From the NCBI RefSeq assembly GCF_002289575.1, contig NZ_NTGA01000023.1:1-64000 (forward strand): a stretch of 64,000 bases of DNA, in the 5' to 3' direction. Numbering within the stretch: the stretch's first letter is position 1; every line of letters begins with the position of its first letter. Source of the DNA: Dietzia natronolimnaea. Its GTDB lineage: Bacteria; Actinomycetota; Actinomycetes; Mycobacteriales; Mycobacteriaceae. The notes beneath the pieces are model-generated. The model did no database searches, was not told the origin of the DNA, and saw only the letters and a list, made by a program, of their open reading frames with translations. The position numbers and the translations under genes were made by a program. Below are positions 49,752 through 58,807 of this stretch, piece by piece.

Positions 49752-51389
49752 ATGGCGTACACCATCGGAGATCTCGTCGAGCACAGCGTTGACCGCGTTC
49801 CGGACCGGGTCGTGCTGGTCCAGGAGGGTCGGTCGTTCACCTTCAGAGAACTGGAGGCCAGGGCCAACAGACTCGCCCACCACCTGACATCGGTCGGCGT
49901 CGGGCCGGACGACAAGGTGGCGGTGTACAGCCGCAACACCATCGAGGCGGTCGAGGCCATGGTCGCGATCTTCAAGATCCGCGCGGTCATGGTCAACGTC
50001 AACTACCGGTACGTCCCGGCGGAACTCGAGTACCTGCTCGACAACTCCGACTCGGTCGTGGTGGTCCACGAGCGCCGGTACTCGGACGTGCTGGCCCAGG
50101 CCCTGCCCCACACGTCGGGGGTCCGGCACTGCCTGGTGATCGAGGACGGCACCGACACCCCCGACCCGCAGACGCCGGACGGGGTCTCCGTCGCGCACTA
50201 CGACGACGCGCTGGCGGCGCAGTCACCCGAGCGGGACTTCGGTGAGCGGTCGAACGACGACATCTACATGCTGTACACCGGCGGCACCACGGGCTCACCG
50301 AAGGGCGTGATGTGGCGGCAGGAGGACGTGTTCATGGTCCTCGGCGGAGGCATCGACTTCCTCACCGGTGAGAAGGTCGCCGACGAGTGGGAGCTCGCGA
50401 ACAAGGCCGTCGACGGCGGCGTGTTGGTCCGGACCGCCCTGCCCCCGCTCATCCACGGCGGCGCCCAGTGGGCGATCCTCATGGCCCTGTTCGCCGGACA
50501 CACCAGCGTGCTCATCCCGGAGTTCGACGCGGAGACGGTGTGGCGGACCGTGACCGAGCACAAGATCAATCTCATGTTCATCACGGGAGACGCGATGGCG
50601 CGGCCCCTGATCGAGGCATGGGACGCGGAGAAGTACGACTCGTCGTCGTTGTTCTACATCGGGTCCTCCGCGGCCCTGTTCTCGCCCTCGGTCAAGGACC
50701 AGTTCATCGACGCCTTCCCGAACGTCATGCTCTCGGATTCGATCGGGTCCTCCGAGACCGGTTTCTCCGGGATCGCCCTGGCGGAGAAGGGCAAGACCCA
50801 CACCGGGGGTCCCCGCGTGAAGATCGACGGCGAGACCACGGTCCTCGACGCCGACGGCAACGAGGTCCCCCCCGGTTCCGACATCGTCGGCAAGGTCGCC
50901 CGCACCGGGCACATCCCGGTCGGGTACTACAAGGACGAGGTCAAGACCGCCGCCACGTTCAAGACGTACAACGGCAGGCGCTACTCGATCCCCGGTGACG
51001 ACGCCCGGGTCGAGGAAGACGGCACCGTGACGATGCTCGGCAGGGGTTCGGTGTCCATCAACACGGGAGGGGAGAAGGTCCACCCCGAGGAGGTCGAGGC
51101 CGCCCTCAAGACCCACCCCGACGTGTACGACGCGCTCGTGATCGGCGTCCCCGACGACCGCATGGGCCACAAGGTCGCCGCCGTCCTCCACACGCGTGAC
51201 GGTCAGTGCCCGCCGATCGAGGAGCTCAACGAGCACGCCCGGCGTGAGATCGCCCGCTACAAGTGCCCGCGGGCGCTGTGGGTAGAGACCTCGGTCAAGC
51301 GCAATCCCGCGGGCAAACCCGACTACCGATGGGCCGCGGAGATCGCCGCGTCCCGCCCCGCAGACGACAGCCAGGAGATCAGCAAGTGA
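49752..51389 (+). CDS. fadD19: Steroid-24-oyl/26-oyl-CoA ligase FadD19
   Basis: 545 aa (about 548 in mycobacterial FadD19). The N-terminus MAYTIGDLVEHSVDRVPDRV, MLYTGGTTGSPKGVMWRQED, DSIGSSETGFSG and the C-terminal Lys in KRNPAGKPDYRWA fit FadD19-type ligases that activate C26/C24 cholestenoic acids. Together with divergent echA19 the assignment is firm. It is probably leaderless, with the operator overlapping the minus-10 box. The downstream gene starts in a GTGA overlap. Confidence 0.9.
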   Translation: MAYTIGDLVEHSVDRVPDRVVLVQEGRSFTFRELEARANRLAHHLTSVGVGPDDKVAVYSRNTIEAVEAMVAIFKIRAVMVNVNYRYVPAELEYLLDNSDSVVVVHERRYSDVLAQALPHTSGVRHCLVIEDGTDTPDPQTPDGVSVAHYDDALAAQSPERDFGERSNDDIYMLYTGGTTGSPKGVMWRQEDVFMVLGGGIDFLTGEKVADEWELANKAVDGGVLVRTALPPLIHGGAQWAILMALFAGHTSVLIPEFDAETVWRTVTEHKINLMFITGDAMARPLIEAWDAEKYDSSSLFYIGSSAALFSPSVKDQFIDAFPNVMLSDSIGSSETGFSGIALAEKGKTHTGGPRVKIDGETTVLDADGNEVPPGSDIVGKVARTGHIPVGYYKDEVKTAATFKTYNGRRYSIPGDDARVEEDGTVTMLGRGSVSINTGGEKVHPEEVEAALKTHPDVYDALVIGVPDDRMGHKVAAVLHTRDGQCPPIEELNEHARREIARYKCPRALWVETSVKRNPAGKPDYRWAAEIAASRPADDSQEISK

Positions 51390-52498
51390 GCATTCGTACC
51401 CCCCTCGCGGAGGCATTCGGGATCGAGTACCCCGTCTTCGCCTTCACCCCGTCCAAGGCGGTCGCCGCAGCGGTGACCCGCGCCGGCGGTATGGGCGTCC
51501 TCGGATGCGTCCGCTACAACGACGCGGCCGAGCTCGACGAGGTACTGACCTGGATGGACGAGAACACCGACGGCAAGCCGTACGGTGTCGACATCGTCAT
51601 GCCCAACAAGGTGCCGACCGAGGGCAGTACGTCCGACATCGCCGCGATGATCCCCGAGGAGCACAAGGCATTCGTGTCCTGGGTCCTGGACGACCTCGGG
51701 GTGCCGCCCCTCGGCGACGACGCCGAGCACAACGCCGGTGTCCTGGGGTGGCTGCACTCGGTCGCCGAGGCGCACGTCGAGATGTCGCTCAAGCACCGCC
51801 CGGTGCTCATCGCCAACGCGCTCGGGTCCCCGCCCAAGCACATCGTGGATCTCGCGCACGCCAACGGGATCAAGGTCGCGGCACTCGCCGGCGCCAAGAA
51901 ACACGCGCTCGCGCACGTGGACAACGGAGTCGACATCGTGATCGCCCAGGGCGGGGAGGCCGGTGGTCACACCGGTGAGGTCGCGACGCTCGTGTTGGTG
52001 CCGGAGATCGTCGCCGCGCTCGATGGCCGCGCCCCCGTGTTGGCGGCCGGCGGGATCGGAAGTGGCTCGCAGGTCGCGGCCGCGATCGGGATGGGCGCCG
52101 AGGGGGCGTGGATGGGGTCCCGCTGGCTCACCGCCGCCGAGTACGGCGACGACGGCGGGTCGAAGGCCATGCAGGAGGCGCTCGTCGCCGCCACCAGCGC
52201 CGACACCGTCCGGACCCGCATCTACTCGGGCAAGCCCGCACGCCTGCTCAAGAGTAAGTGGACCGAGGCGTGGGCTGCCGAGGACGCCCCGAACCCGCTG
52301 CCGATGCCCCTGCAGAACGTCCTCGTCGCGGAGGCGCACCAGCGGATCTCCGAGGCGCAGGATCCGTCGGTCGTGGCCATGCCGGCGGGCCAGATCATCG
52401 GTTCCCTGGAGGGTGTCGTCCCGGTCGCCGAGACGATGGCCCAGATCGCGAGAGAGTACGAGGCGGCGGTGGAGCGCCTGCGCGGCACCCTGGGCTGA
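51386..52498 (+). CDS. Nitronate monooxygenase-family flavoprotein
   Basis: 370 aa TIM-barrel FMN protein. AFGIEYPVFAFTPSKAVAAAVTRAGGMGVLG, VDIVIAQGGEAGGHTGEVATLVLVPEIV and PVLAAGGIGSGSQVAAAIGMGAEGAWMGSRWL are the family landmarks. It is a paralogue of ipdC in this window. Coupling to fadD19 by a GTGA overlap suggests a reduction or oxidation step on a side-chain CoA ester, which is inference. The family also holds true nitronate oxidases and enoyl reductases. Confidence 0.85.
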   Translation: MSIRTPLAEAFGIEYPVFAFTPSKAVAAAVTRAGGMGVLGCVRYNDAAELDEVLTWMDENTDGKPYGVDIVMPNKVPTEGSTSDIAAMIPEEHKAFVSWVLDDLGVPPLGDDAEHNAGVLGWLHSVAEAHVEMSLKHRPVLIANALGSPPKHIVDLAHANGIKVAALAGAKKHALAHVDNGVDIVIAQGGEAGGHTGEVATLVLVPEIVAALDGRAPVLAAGGIGSGSQVAAAIGMGAEGAWMGSRWLTAAEYGDDGGSKAMQEALVAATSADTVRTRIYSGKPARLLKSKWTEAWAAEDAPNPLPMPLQNVLVAEAHQRISEAQDPSVVAMPAGQIIGSLEGVVPVAETMAQIAREYEAAVERLRGTLG

Positions 52499-52526
52499 TC
52501 CCCCTCCCGCAGCCGCCCCCCTCCCG

Positions 52527-52600
52527 CACAGCCGCCCCCGTCCATGAACTCTTGCCTGTACTGATGCGCGCGCGAGAGTTCTGCGACGGGGGCGGCTGTG
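52527..52600. terminator. Compound stem-loop between convergent genes
   Basis: A 16-bp perfect outer stem (52527-52542 with 52585-52600) encloses a 42-nt loop that itself holds a shorter inverted repeat (AACTCT with AGAGTT). It lies between the convergent fadD19 operon and the hemolysin III gene. It probably terminates both, but the large loop is unusual. Confidence 0.65.
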
Positions 52601-52609
52601 TTCGTGTGG

Positions 52610-53326
52610 TCAGGCCTGCGTGATGAACAGCAGCATCGCCGCCCAGTGGCAGCCGAAGGCGAGGACCGTGAAGGAGTGGAAGACCTCGTGGAAGCCGAAG
52701 ACCCCGGGGACGGGGTTCGGGCGCTTGAACCCGTAGACCACGGCTCCACCGGTGTAGGCGAGACCGCCGGCGAGGACGAGGCCGACCCCCACGGGGTTGG
52801 CCTCCACGAGGTCACCCGCGAACCACACCGCGGTCCACCCGAGGACGATGTACAGCACCACGTACAGCCACCGGGGCGCCGACAGCCAGAACAGGCGGAA
52901 CGCGATACCCAGCAGTGCCCCTGACCACACGATCGCCAGCAGGATCGTGCTGGCCGGGGGATCGAGCGCGGCGACCGTCATGGGCGTGTAGGTGCCCGCG
53001 ATGAGCAGGAAGATGTTGGAGTGGTCCAGCCGACGCAGGAGCGCGGTGGCCCTCGGGCCCCAGGTCCGACGGTGGTACAGGGCCGAGATCCCGAAGAGCA
53101 GCGACGACGTGGCCAGGAAGACCGCACATGCCCACTTCAGAGCGGCACCGTCCGCCAGGACGGTCAGGACCACACCGAGGACCACGGCCACCGGGAGGGT
53201 CCCGGCGTGGATCCACCCGCGGAGCAGCGGTTTCTCGGGCAGCGCGGGGACCCCGAAGTCCTCATCGCCGGGCATGTCGTCGGCCCTGTCAGCCCTGTCG
53301 GCCCTCGGGCGCGGTGCGGAGTTCAC
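52610..53326 (-). CDS. Hemolysin III/PAQR-family membrane protein
   Basis: 238 aa with seven predicted transmembrane helices and the PAQR-type conserved residues: SALYHRRTW near residue 81, RRLDHSNIFLLIAGTYTPM and FGFHEVFHSFTVLAFGCHWAAM with the metal-binding His. Members are often called hemolysin III or channel proteins, but the bacterial function is uncertain. The GTG at 53326 is favoured because TAGGTT lies 6 nt upstream (leaderless); an ATG 17 codons in is an alternative. It is not evidently tied to steroid metabolism. Confidence 0.85.
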   Translation of the reverse strand: MNSAPRPRADRADRADDMPGDEDFGVPALPEKPLLRGWIHAGTLPVAVVLGVVLTVLADGAALKWACAVFLATSSLLFGISALYHRRTWGPRATALLRRLDHSNIFLLIAGTYTPMTVAALDPPASTILLAIVWSGALLGIAFRLFWLSAPRWLYVVLYIVLGWTAVWFAGDLVEANPVGVGLVLAGGLAYTGGAVVYGFKRPNPVPGVFGFHEVFHSFTVLAFGCHWAAMLLFITQA

Positions 53327-53346
53327 ACGCAGAACCTACCGGCACC

Positions 53347-55017
53347 TCACACGGGCGTGAACGTCCTGTGACCGTCCGCACGCGACCAGACGAGATCCCC
53401 GGCGGGATCCGTCCCCCGCTCGGTCAGGTCGCGGGCCCTGAACTTGAAGCTCGCGGTGCGGGGGAGCGCGGTGGTCACCCGCAACAGTGACGGCCACTGC
53501 TTGGGGCCCAGGTCGGACTGGTCGGCGAGGAATTCCCCCAGGCCCGCGGCCATCCCGACGGGGTCCGCGCCGTCCCGCAGTACGACCCCCGCGGCCACGG
53601 CGTCTCCGATCGTTCCCGGGCCGCGGACCTCGCCCGCGGGGACGGCGTACACGCCCACCTCGGCGACGTCGGGGTGTCGGCGCAGGACGCGTTCGATCGG
53701 GGCGGCGGCCAGGTTCTCCCCGTCGACCCGCATCCAGCCACCGGACCGTCCCGCGAAGTAGATCCACCCGTCGTCATCGACGTAGGCCAGATCGCCGGAG
53801 TGGAACCGCCCCCCGCGCATGCGTTCGGCGTCGGCGGCGGGGTCGCCGTAGTACCCCGCGAACAGGCCGGGTCCTTCGGCGACCATCTCGCCGATTGCCT
53901 CGTCGGCGTTGAGCAGTACGCCGGCCGCGTCGAACCGGGCGCGTGGGCACGGTGCACCGGTCTCGGGGTCGATGATCGACACACCGGCCGGAAGCGGCCC
54001 GAGTGCGGCGTCGGGAGTGTCCGGGGTGCGGGACACGGAGACCCCGCCCTCGCTCGAGCCGAACCCGTCCACCACGGTCACACCGAAGCGGCGGGCGAAT
54101 TCCCGGCGCACCTGCGCGGGCGCCTCGTTGCCGTACACCACGCGCATCGGGTTCTCGCCGTCGTCGGGTCTCTCCGGCGTGGCGAGGATGTAGGACAGCG
54201 GCGCACCGACGTAGTTGGCGAAGGTGCACTCGTGGCGACGGACGTCGTCGAGCCAGTGGGAGGCGGAGAACCGGCGGCGCAAGGCGATCGAGCAGCCCGT
54301 GAAGAGGGCGATCGGCCAGGGCACCATGACCGCGTTGGAGTGGAACAGTGGCATGGCGCTGTACACGCAGTCGTCGGGGCCGATCCCGAACCGGTCCGCC
54401 AACATGCGCCCCGGAACCGAGATCTTGGACTGGGTAATCCGGACGGCCTTGGGGTCGCCGCTGGTGCCCGAGGTGAAGACCAGGGCGACCAGGTCGTCGG
54501 GACCCGCCGGAACAGTGGACAGGTCCGGCGCCTCGGCGCCGGCGTGGCGGGCCAGAAGATCGGTCCACTCCGGGGAATCCACCGAGATCACCGGCACGTC
54601 GATCGTCAGATCGTCCAGCAACCCGGCGTGGTCGGCGTCCGTGAGGATCAGCGCACAGTCGGCGAGCGCGGCGTCGCGGGCCAGGGCCGCGCCGCGGCGG
54701 GTGGGGTTGAGCCCGGCCACGACGATCTCCGAGCACGCGGCCGCACCGAGCAGATGGAGATACTCGGGGGTCCCGGACAGCAGGAGCCCGACATGGGGCA
54801 GCGGACCGGTCGATGATGATGACGACGACGACCCCAGCACCTCACGCAGCGCCGCGATCCGCACCGCCACCTCGTCGACCGCCTGCGACCAGGGGGTCAA
54901 CTCGCCGTCGGACCAGATGCCGCGGTCCCGCACGTCGCGAAGAGCGTGTACCGCCCGGGCCACCGAGGCGTGCGGCCCGGCCGCGACGTCCGCGATGGTC
55001 CGCACGGACCCGGTCAC
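53347..55017 (-). CDS. fadD17: Acyl-CoA ligase FadD17-like
   Basis: 556 aa, AMP-forming ligase, longer than mycobacterial FadD17 (about 502). ALVFTSGTSGDPKAVRIT, DGFGSSEGGVSVSRTPDTP, FHSGDLAYVDDDGWIYFAGRSGGWMRVDGENL and the C-terminal Lys in PRTASFKFRARDL are present. A run of seven Ser near residue 67 comes from a triplet microsatellite at 54812-54832. Its GTG overlaps the fadE27 stop. The order fadE26-fadE27-fadD17 matches Rv3504-Rv3506, and FadD17 activates steroid side-chain acids. Confidence 0.88.
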   Translation of the reverse strand: MTGSVRTIADVAAGPHASVARAVHALRDVRDRGIWSDGELTPWSQAVDEVAVRIAALREVLGSSSSSSSTGPLPHVGLLLSGTPEYLHLLGAAACSEIVVAGLNPTRRGAALARDAALADCALILTDADHAGLLDDLTIDVPVISVDSPEWTDLLARHAGAEAPDLSTVPAGPDDLVALVFTSGTSGDPKAVRITQSKISVPGRMLADRFGIGPDDCVYSAMPLFHSNAVMVPWPIALFTGCSIALRRRFSASHWLDDVRRHECTFANYVGAPLSYILATPERPDDGENPMRVVYGNEAPAQVRREFARRFGVTVVDGFGSSEGGVSVSRTPDTPDAALGPLPAGVSIIDPETGAPCPRARFDAAGVLLNADEAIGEMVAEGPGLFAGYYGDPAADAERMRGGRFHSGDLAYVDDDGWIYFAGRSGGWMRVDGENLAAAPIERVLRRHPDVAEVGVYAVPAGEVRGPGTIGDAVAAGVVLRDGADPVGMAAGLGEFLADQSDLGPKQWPSLLRVTTALPRTASFKFRARDLTERGTDPAGDLVWSRADGHRTFTPV

Positions 55018-56093
55018 GCGGAGTACTCCCAGGGGTCGCCGTGATCGGCGAGCACCCCGCCCAGGTCGATCAGCTGCCGGGTGGCCCCGCCCAGACGGAA
55101 CTCCCCGGCCTTGGCCGCGAGGAAGAAGCGGTGGGCGGGCTCGGAGCGGTCCAGCCCGACGCCCCCGTGGACGTGGACCGCGGTGTGGGCGAGGCGGTGA
55201 CCGGCGTCGCACGCCCAGAAATGGGCGGATGCCACCGCGGCGTGGGCGGGCGCCCCGGGCAGCCCGCTACACGCGTCGAGTTCATAGGCCGCGCGCAGGG
55301 TGCTCAGCCGTACGGCGTCCACGTCGATCGACCCGTCGGCCAACCGCGCGGCGACCGCCTGGAAGGACCCGATGGGTCGGCCGAACTGGTGACGGGTGCT
55401 CGCGTAGGCGGCGGTCCGTTCCAGGGCGGCCTCGATCACGCCCCACTGGTAGGCGGCCAGGTGGACCCGCCGGCGCAGGGCGTCGACCTCCAGGGCCGTG
55501 CCCGCAAGGGGGCTGGGCTCGAGGGTGCTGGGCTCCGGCCCGGTGTCGGAGACGAGACCCGCGCACGAGAAGTCGACGGGCACGGTCCGCTCGACCGAGA
55601 CGGAGGCCCGATCTGTCACCCGGAGGCCGCCCGACGTGGTCTGGACGATCACGTCGGCGATCGGCGCCCAGTCGACCTCGGGTGAGGCCCCGTCACCGAC
55701 TGCCGCGATCTCGCGGCCCTCGGCGATGGTCGCGGCCCGGTCGGACAGGCCGGCGGCGTCGAGCAGGTGGGCGGCGCGGATCGCGGGGGAGAGCGGAACG
55801 GGCGCGAGCACGCGGCCCAGCTCGCGCAGGACCAGGGCCTCGCCCACGACGCCGAGCCCGGCGCCGCCGAGCGACTCCGGGGCGAGGGCGGCGGGCACGC
55901 CGGCGCGGACCAGTTCCTCCCAGTAGCGGGCATGGAACCGCGCGGTCGCCCGGTCTCCTCCGCTGTCGGCCTCCGTGCCGGGTCCGAAGCGGGCGTCGAG
56001 TTCGCGGAGTGAATCGTCGGTGACCAGCCGCTCACCCATGTCGCGGACGAGGGCGGTCAGGTCGGTGGTGGTGTCGTCGACGCGGAAGTCCAT
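55014..56093 (-). CDS. fadE27: Acyl-CoA dehydrogenase FadE27 (ChsE5)
   Basis: 359 aa (about 373 in mycobacteria). The C-terminal flavin segment YASTRHQFGRPIGSFQAVAARLAD and HVHGGVGLDRSEPAHRFFL are clear and the N-terminal half is divergent. FadE26-FadE27 (ChsE4-ChsE5) is an alpha2beta2 heterotetramer that desaturates the C27/C24 steroid side-chain CoA ester. It lies 1 nt after fadE26 and overlaps fadD17. Confidence 0.9.
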   Translation of the reverse strand: MDFRVDDTTTDLTALVRDMGERLVTDDSLRELDARFGPGTEADSGGDRATARFHARYWEELVRAGVPAALAPESLGGAGLGVVGEALVLRELGRVLAPVPLSPAIRAAHLLDAAGLSDRAATIAEGREIAAVGDGASPEVDWAPIADVIVQTTSGGLRVTDRASVSVERTVPVDFSCAGLVSDTGPEPSTLEPSPLAGTALEVDALRRRVHLAAYQWGVIEAALERTAAYASTRHQFGRPIGSFQAVAARLADGSIDVDAVRLSTLRAAYELDACSGLPGAPAHAAVASAHFWACDAGHRLAHTAVHVHGGVGLDRSEPAHRFFLAAKAGEFRLGGATRQLIDLGGVLADHGDPWEYSA

Positions 56094-56094
56094 G

Positions 56095-57345
56095 TCAGCG
56101 CTCCTTGCTGGCCGTGGCGGGGGCGATGCGGGGCGCCGGGGGGAGTCCCAGCCCGGCGGCGGCGATGATGTCGCGTTGGACCTCGTTGGTGCCTCCGCCG
56201 AAGGTGAGGATCAGCGCGGACCGGTGCAGTCTCTCGATGCGGCCGTGGAGGGCCGTGGTGGGGGAGTGGGAGCGTTGGGCCCCGGCGGTGCCCAGCACCT
56301 CCATGAGGAGCCGGTATGCCTCGCACGCGGTCTCGGTGCCGTACACCTTCGTCGCCGACGCCGCGATGCGCGTGGGCGTCGCGGAGTCGGCCGAGACGAT
56401 CTCCCAGTTGCGCAGGGCCAGGTACTCGGCCATCGCGTGGACCCGGGCCAGGTGGCTGCGCACCCATTCGTTGTCGATCACGTCGCCGCCACCGGGGAGC
56501 CCGACGTCGCTCGACCGGGTGGTGCGCGCCCACTCCAGGACCTGCCTCAGCGAGGCCTGGAGCGGACCGGCGGCGGTGAGGGCGACCCGCTCGTGGTTGA
56601 GCTGGTTGGTCATCAGAGGCCAGCCCCCGTGCTCGGGCCCGACCAGGTTGCTGGCGGGCACCACCACGTCCTGGTAGTACGTCGCGCTGGTGTCCGGGCC
56701 GGCCATCGTGTGCACCGGGGTCCACGAGAACCCCTCGGCGTCCGTGGGCACCATGATCATCGAGATGCCCTTGTGCCGCTTGGCGTCCGGATCGGTGCGG
56801 GCGGCCAGCCAGATCCAGTCCGCGTACGCCACGAGGGAGGTCCACATCTTCTGGCCGTTGATGCGGTAGACATCGTGCCCCGCGTGTTGGCCGGTCCCGG
56901 GTTCGCGGACGGCCCGGGTCTTGAGGGAGGCCAGGTCGGTCCCCGATTCGGGCTCGGAATAGCCGATACCGAAGTGCAGCTCCCCGCGACTGATCCGGGG
57001 CAGGAAGTAGCTCTTCTGCTCCTCGGAGCCGAACGCCATGATCGTCGGCGCGACCGAGTTGATGGTGAGGAAGGGCACGGGCACTCCGGCGATCGCGGCC
57101 TCGTCGGTGAAGATCAACTGTTCCACCATCGGGCGGTTCCGCCCGCCGAACTCCTCGGGCCAGCCCAACGTGAGCCAGCCGTCGCGGCCCATCTCGGCGA
57201 CGATCTCGCGGTAGGCGTTGCCGTGGCCGTATTCGCCGGTGGTGGAGGTGAAGGCCTCCCGGCGTTCGGGGGTCATCAGGGCGGAGAAGTACTCGCGCAA
57301 ATCTCCGCGCAGCCGTTGTTGGTCCGGGGTGTAGGTGATGTCCAT
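56095..57345 (-). CDS. fadE26: Acyl-CoA dehydrogenase FadE26 (ChsE4)
   Basis: 416 aa (about 400 in mycobacteria). The flavin loop is FGIGYSEPESGTDLASLKTR, and LTFGGGTNEVQRDIIAAAGLGLP is the C-terminal signature. It is the partner of FadE27 in steroid side-chain dehydrogenation. The C-terminus has an extra PPAPRIAPATASKER tail. It is divergent from fdxD with a full KstR site 22 nt upstream. No clear ribosome site precedes the ATG. Confidence 0.9.
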   Translation of the reverse strand: MDITYTPDQQRLRGDLREYFSALMTPERREAFTSTTGEYGHGNAYREIVAEMGRDGWLTLGWPEEFGGRNRPMVEQLIFTDEAAIAGVPVPFLTINSVAPTIMAFGSEEQKSYFLPRISRGELHFGIGYSEPESGTDLASLKTRAVREPGTGQHAGHDVYRINGQKMWTSLVAYADWIWLAARTDPDAKRHKGISMIMVPTDAEGFSWTPVHTMAGPDTSATYYQDVVVPASNLVGPEHGGWPLMTNQLNHERVALTAAGPLQASLRQVLEWARTTRSSDVGLPGGGDVIDNEWVRSHLARVHAMAEYLALRNWEIVSADSATPTRIAASATKVYGTETACEAYRLLMEVLGTAGAQRSHSPTTALHGRIERLHRSALILTFGGGTNEVQRDIIAAAGLGLPPAPRIAPATASKER

Positions 57346-57366
57346 ATGCCCTAAGCTCGTCTCGAG

Positions 57367-57380
57367 TGGAACACGTTCTA
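57367..57380. promoter_or_regulatory. KstR-type operator between fadE26 and fdxD
   Basis: TGGAACACGTTCTA is a full match to TnnAACnnGTTnnA. TAGTGT (57379-57384) overlaps its end and may be the fdxD minus-10 box. Confidence 0.85.
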
Positions 57381-57453
57381 GTGTCGTGACTCACATAGTA
57401 TCGAATCATGCCCGCGGCCACAGTGGCCGCGGGCCCGGCCAAGGAGGACGGGT

Positions 57454-57648
57454 ATGAGAATTGACGTGGATCCCGACCGCTGCGAGGGGCAGGCCGTGTG
57501 CGTCGGGCTCGCCCCGAAGGTCTTCGAGCTGGACGACGACGACGAGGTGGTGCGCGTGGTCGTCGACGAGGTCCCCGAGGAGTTGCAGAAGCGAGCACTC
57601 AAGGCCGTCGAGAAGTGTCCGATGGCAGCACTCAAGGTCGCGGAGTGA
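57454..57648 (+). CDS. fdxD: [3Fe-4S]-type ferredoxin FdxD
   Basis: 64 aa, normal length for P450-type ferredoxins. C10, C16 and C55-Pro ligate a [3Fe-4S] cluster (C-x5-C...CP). It is the Rv3503c counterpart and may donate electrons to CYP125 or another oxidase of the cluster. AAGGAGG precedes the ATG. Its stop overlaps the GTG of the next gene, so they are coupled. Confidence 0.92.
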   Translation: MRIDVDPDRCEGQAVCVGLAPKVFELDDDDEVVRVVVDEVPEELQKRALKAVEKCPMAALKVAE

Positions 57649-58574
57649 CGCCGGGTCCGGGTCAGGAGGGCCTCGGGACGGACCTCTCCCTCGACGGACG
57701 CGTGGCAGTCGTCACCGGGTCCGGTTCCGGACTGGGAGCCGCGGAAGCCGTGGAGCTGGCGCGCTCGGGCGCGGCGGCCGTGGTGATCAACGACATCCGG
57801 TCGTCCGAGGCGACGGACGCCGTCATCGCCGACATCGAGGCGGCGGGAGCGAAGGCGGCGCTCGTGGTGGGCGACGTGTCCGAGCGGGAGACCGCGGACG
57901 CGATGGTGGCCGAGGCGCTGCGACTCGGGGGCCTGCACGTGGTGGTGAACAACGCCGGTATCACCCGGGACAAGATGTTGTTCAACATGGACGACGACGA
58001 CTTCGACGCCGTGGTCAGGGTGCACCTGCGCGGGCACTTCCTCCTCACCCGCAACGCGGCGGCGTACTGGCGCGGGGAGAGCAAGAAGTCCGACGCGCCG
58101 GTCTACGGACGACTCGTCAACACCTCCTCCGAGGCGGGGCTCTTCGGCCCTCCCGGTCAGGCCAACTACGGCGCCGCGAAAGCGGGGATCACCGCACTCA
58201 CACTCTCGGCCTCCCGCGTGCTCTCCAGGATCGGCTGCACGGCCAACGCGATCGCCCCCCGGGGGCGCACCGGGATGACCGAGGGCGTCTTCGAGGACTG
58301 GGACGACTCGAAGGGGCCCGACCCGCTGTCGCCCGACCGGGTAGCGGACCTGGTGTCCTATCTGGCGTCCCCGGCGGCCGCCGAAGTCACCGGCCAGCTG
58401 TTCGTGGTATACGGCGGGATGGTCGCGCTGGTCGAGGCTCCGGTCGTGGAGAAGCGGTTCGACGCCGAGGGGGGCGTCTGGGGCCGCCGGGCGTTCGCCG
58501 ACGCGGTGTCCGATCACTGGTCAGGGCGCCCGGAGGGCAAGTCCTTCTCGGCGGCGGAGATCATGACGCTCTGA
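57645..58574 (+). CDS. hsdB: SDR, 17-beta-hydroxysteroid dehydrogenase type-4-like (HsdB)
   Basis: 309 aa (about 317 in Rv3502c). VAVVTGSGSGLGAAEAVELA, VVNNAGITRDKMLFNMDDDDFD and NYGAAKAGITALT give the full SDR active site. It belongs to the MFE-2-like 3-hydroxyacyl-CoA dehydrogenases that act on the hydroxylated steroid side chain made by EchA19. The GTG overlaps the fdxD stop. A hairpin follows at once, so it is probably the last gene of this unit and yrbE4A has its own promoter. Confidence 0.88.
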   Translation: MTPGPGQEGLGTDLSLDGRVAVVTGSGSGLGAAEAVELARSGAAAVVINDIRSSEATDAVIADIEAAGAKAALVVGDVSERETADAMVAEALRLGGLHVVVNNAGITRDKMLFNMDDDDFDAVVRVHLRGHFLLTRNAAAYWRGESKKSDAPVYGRLVNTSSEAGLFGPPGQANYGAAKAGITALTLSASRVLSRIGCTANAIAPRGRTGMTEGVFEDWDDSKGPDPLSPDRVADLVSYLASPAAAEVTGQLFVVYGGMVALVEAPVVEKRFDAEGGVWGRRAFADAVSDHWSGRPEGKSFSAAEIMTL

Positions 58575-58585
58575 CCTGACCTGAT

Positions 58586-58627
58586 GAGGTCCCCGATGCG
58601 TTTGCTGAGAGACGCGTCGGGGACCTC
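58586..58627. terminator. Terminator hairpin between hsdB and yrbE4A
   Basis: A 16-bp stem with one G-T pair and a 10-nt loop, 11 nt after hsdB. No clear U-tract. Confidence 0.75.
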
Positions 58628-58707
58628 TGTCGTGCTGCGCCCGCGTGTTAGATTCCCGGCACGCCGGCAGGGGCACTCTCCGGGGGTGGTCGATCCCGCT
58701 TGCCAAT

Positions 58708-58721
58708 GAGAACGTGTTCTA
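58708..58721. promoter_or_regulatory. KstR-type operator for yrbE4A-mce4
   Basis: GAGAACGTGTTCTA matches TnnAACnnGTTnnA except for the first base. It lies 86 nt upstream of yrbE4A, giving the transporter genes their own KstR control. Confidence 0.82.
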
Positions 58722-58807
58722 GCTACTGTGTAATCGGCGTCACACCGAACCGGTCACTTGTTCAGATCGGCGGTTGGCGGGTGCCGCACGCGACAGGAGG
58801 GGGCGAC

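Noticed and set aside
58700-58807. Upstream start of yrbE4A at 58700
   Set aside because: It would place the N-terminus inside the KstR-type operator. The ATG at 58808 has a strong ribosome site and gives the family length of 254 aa.
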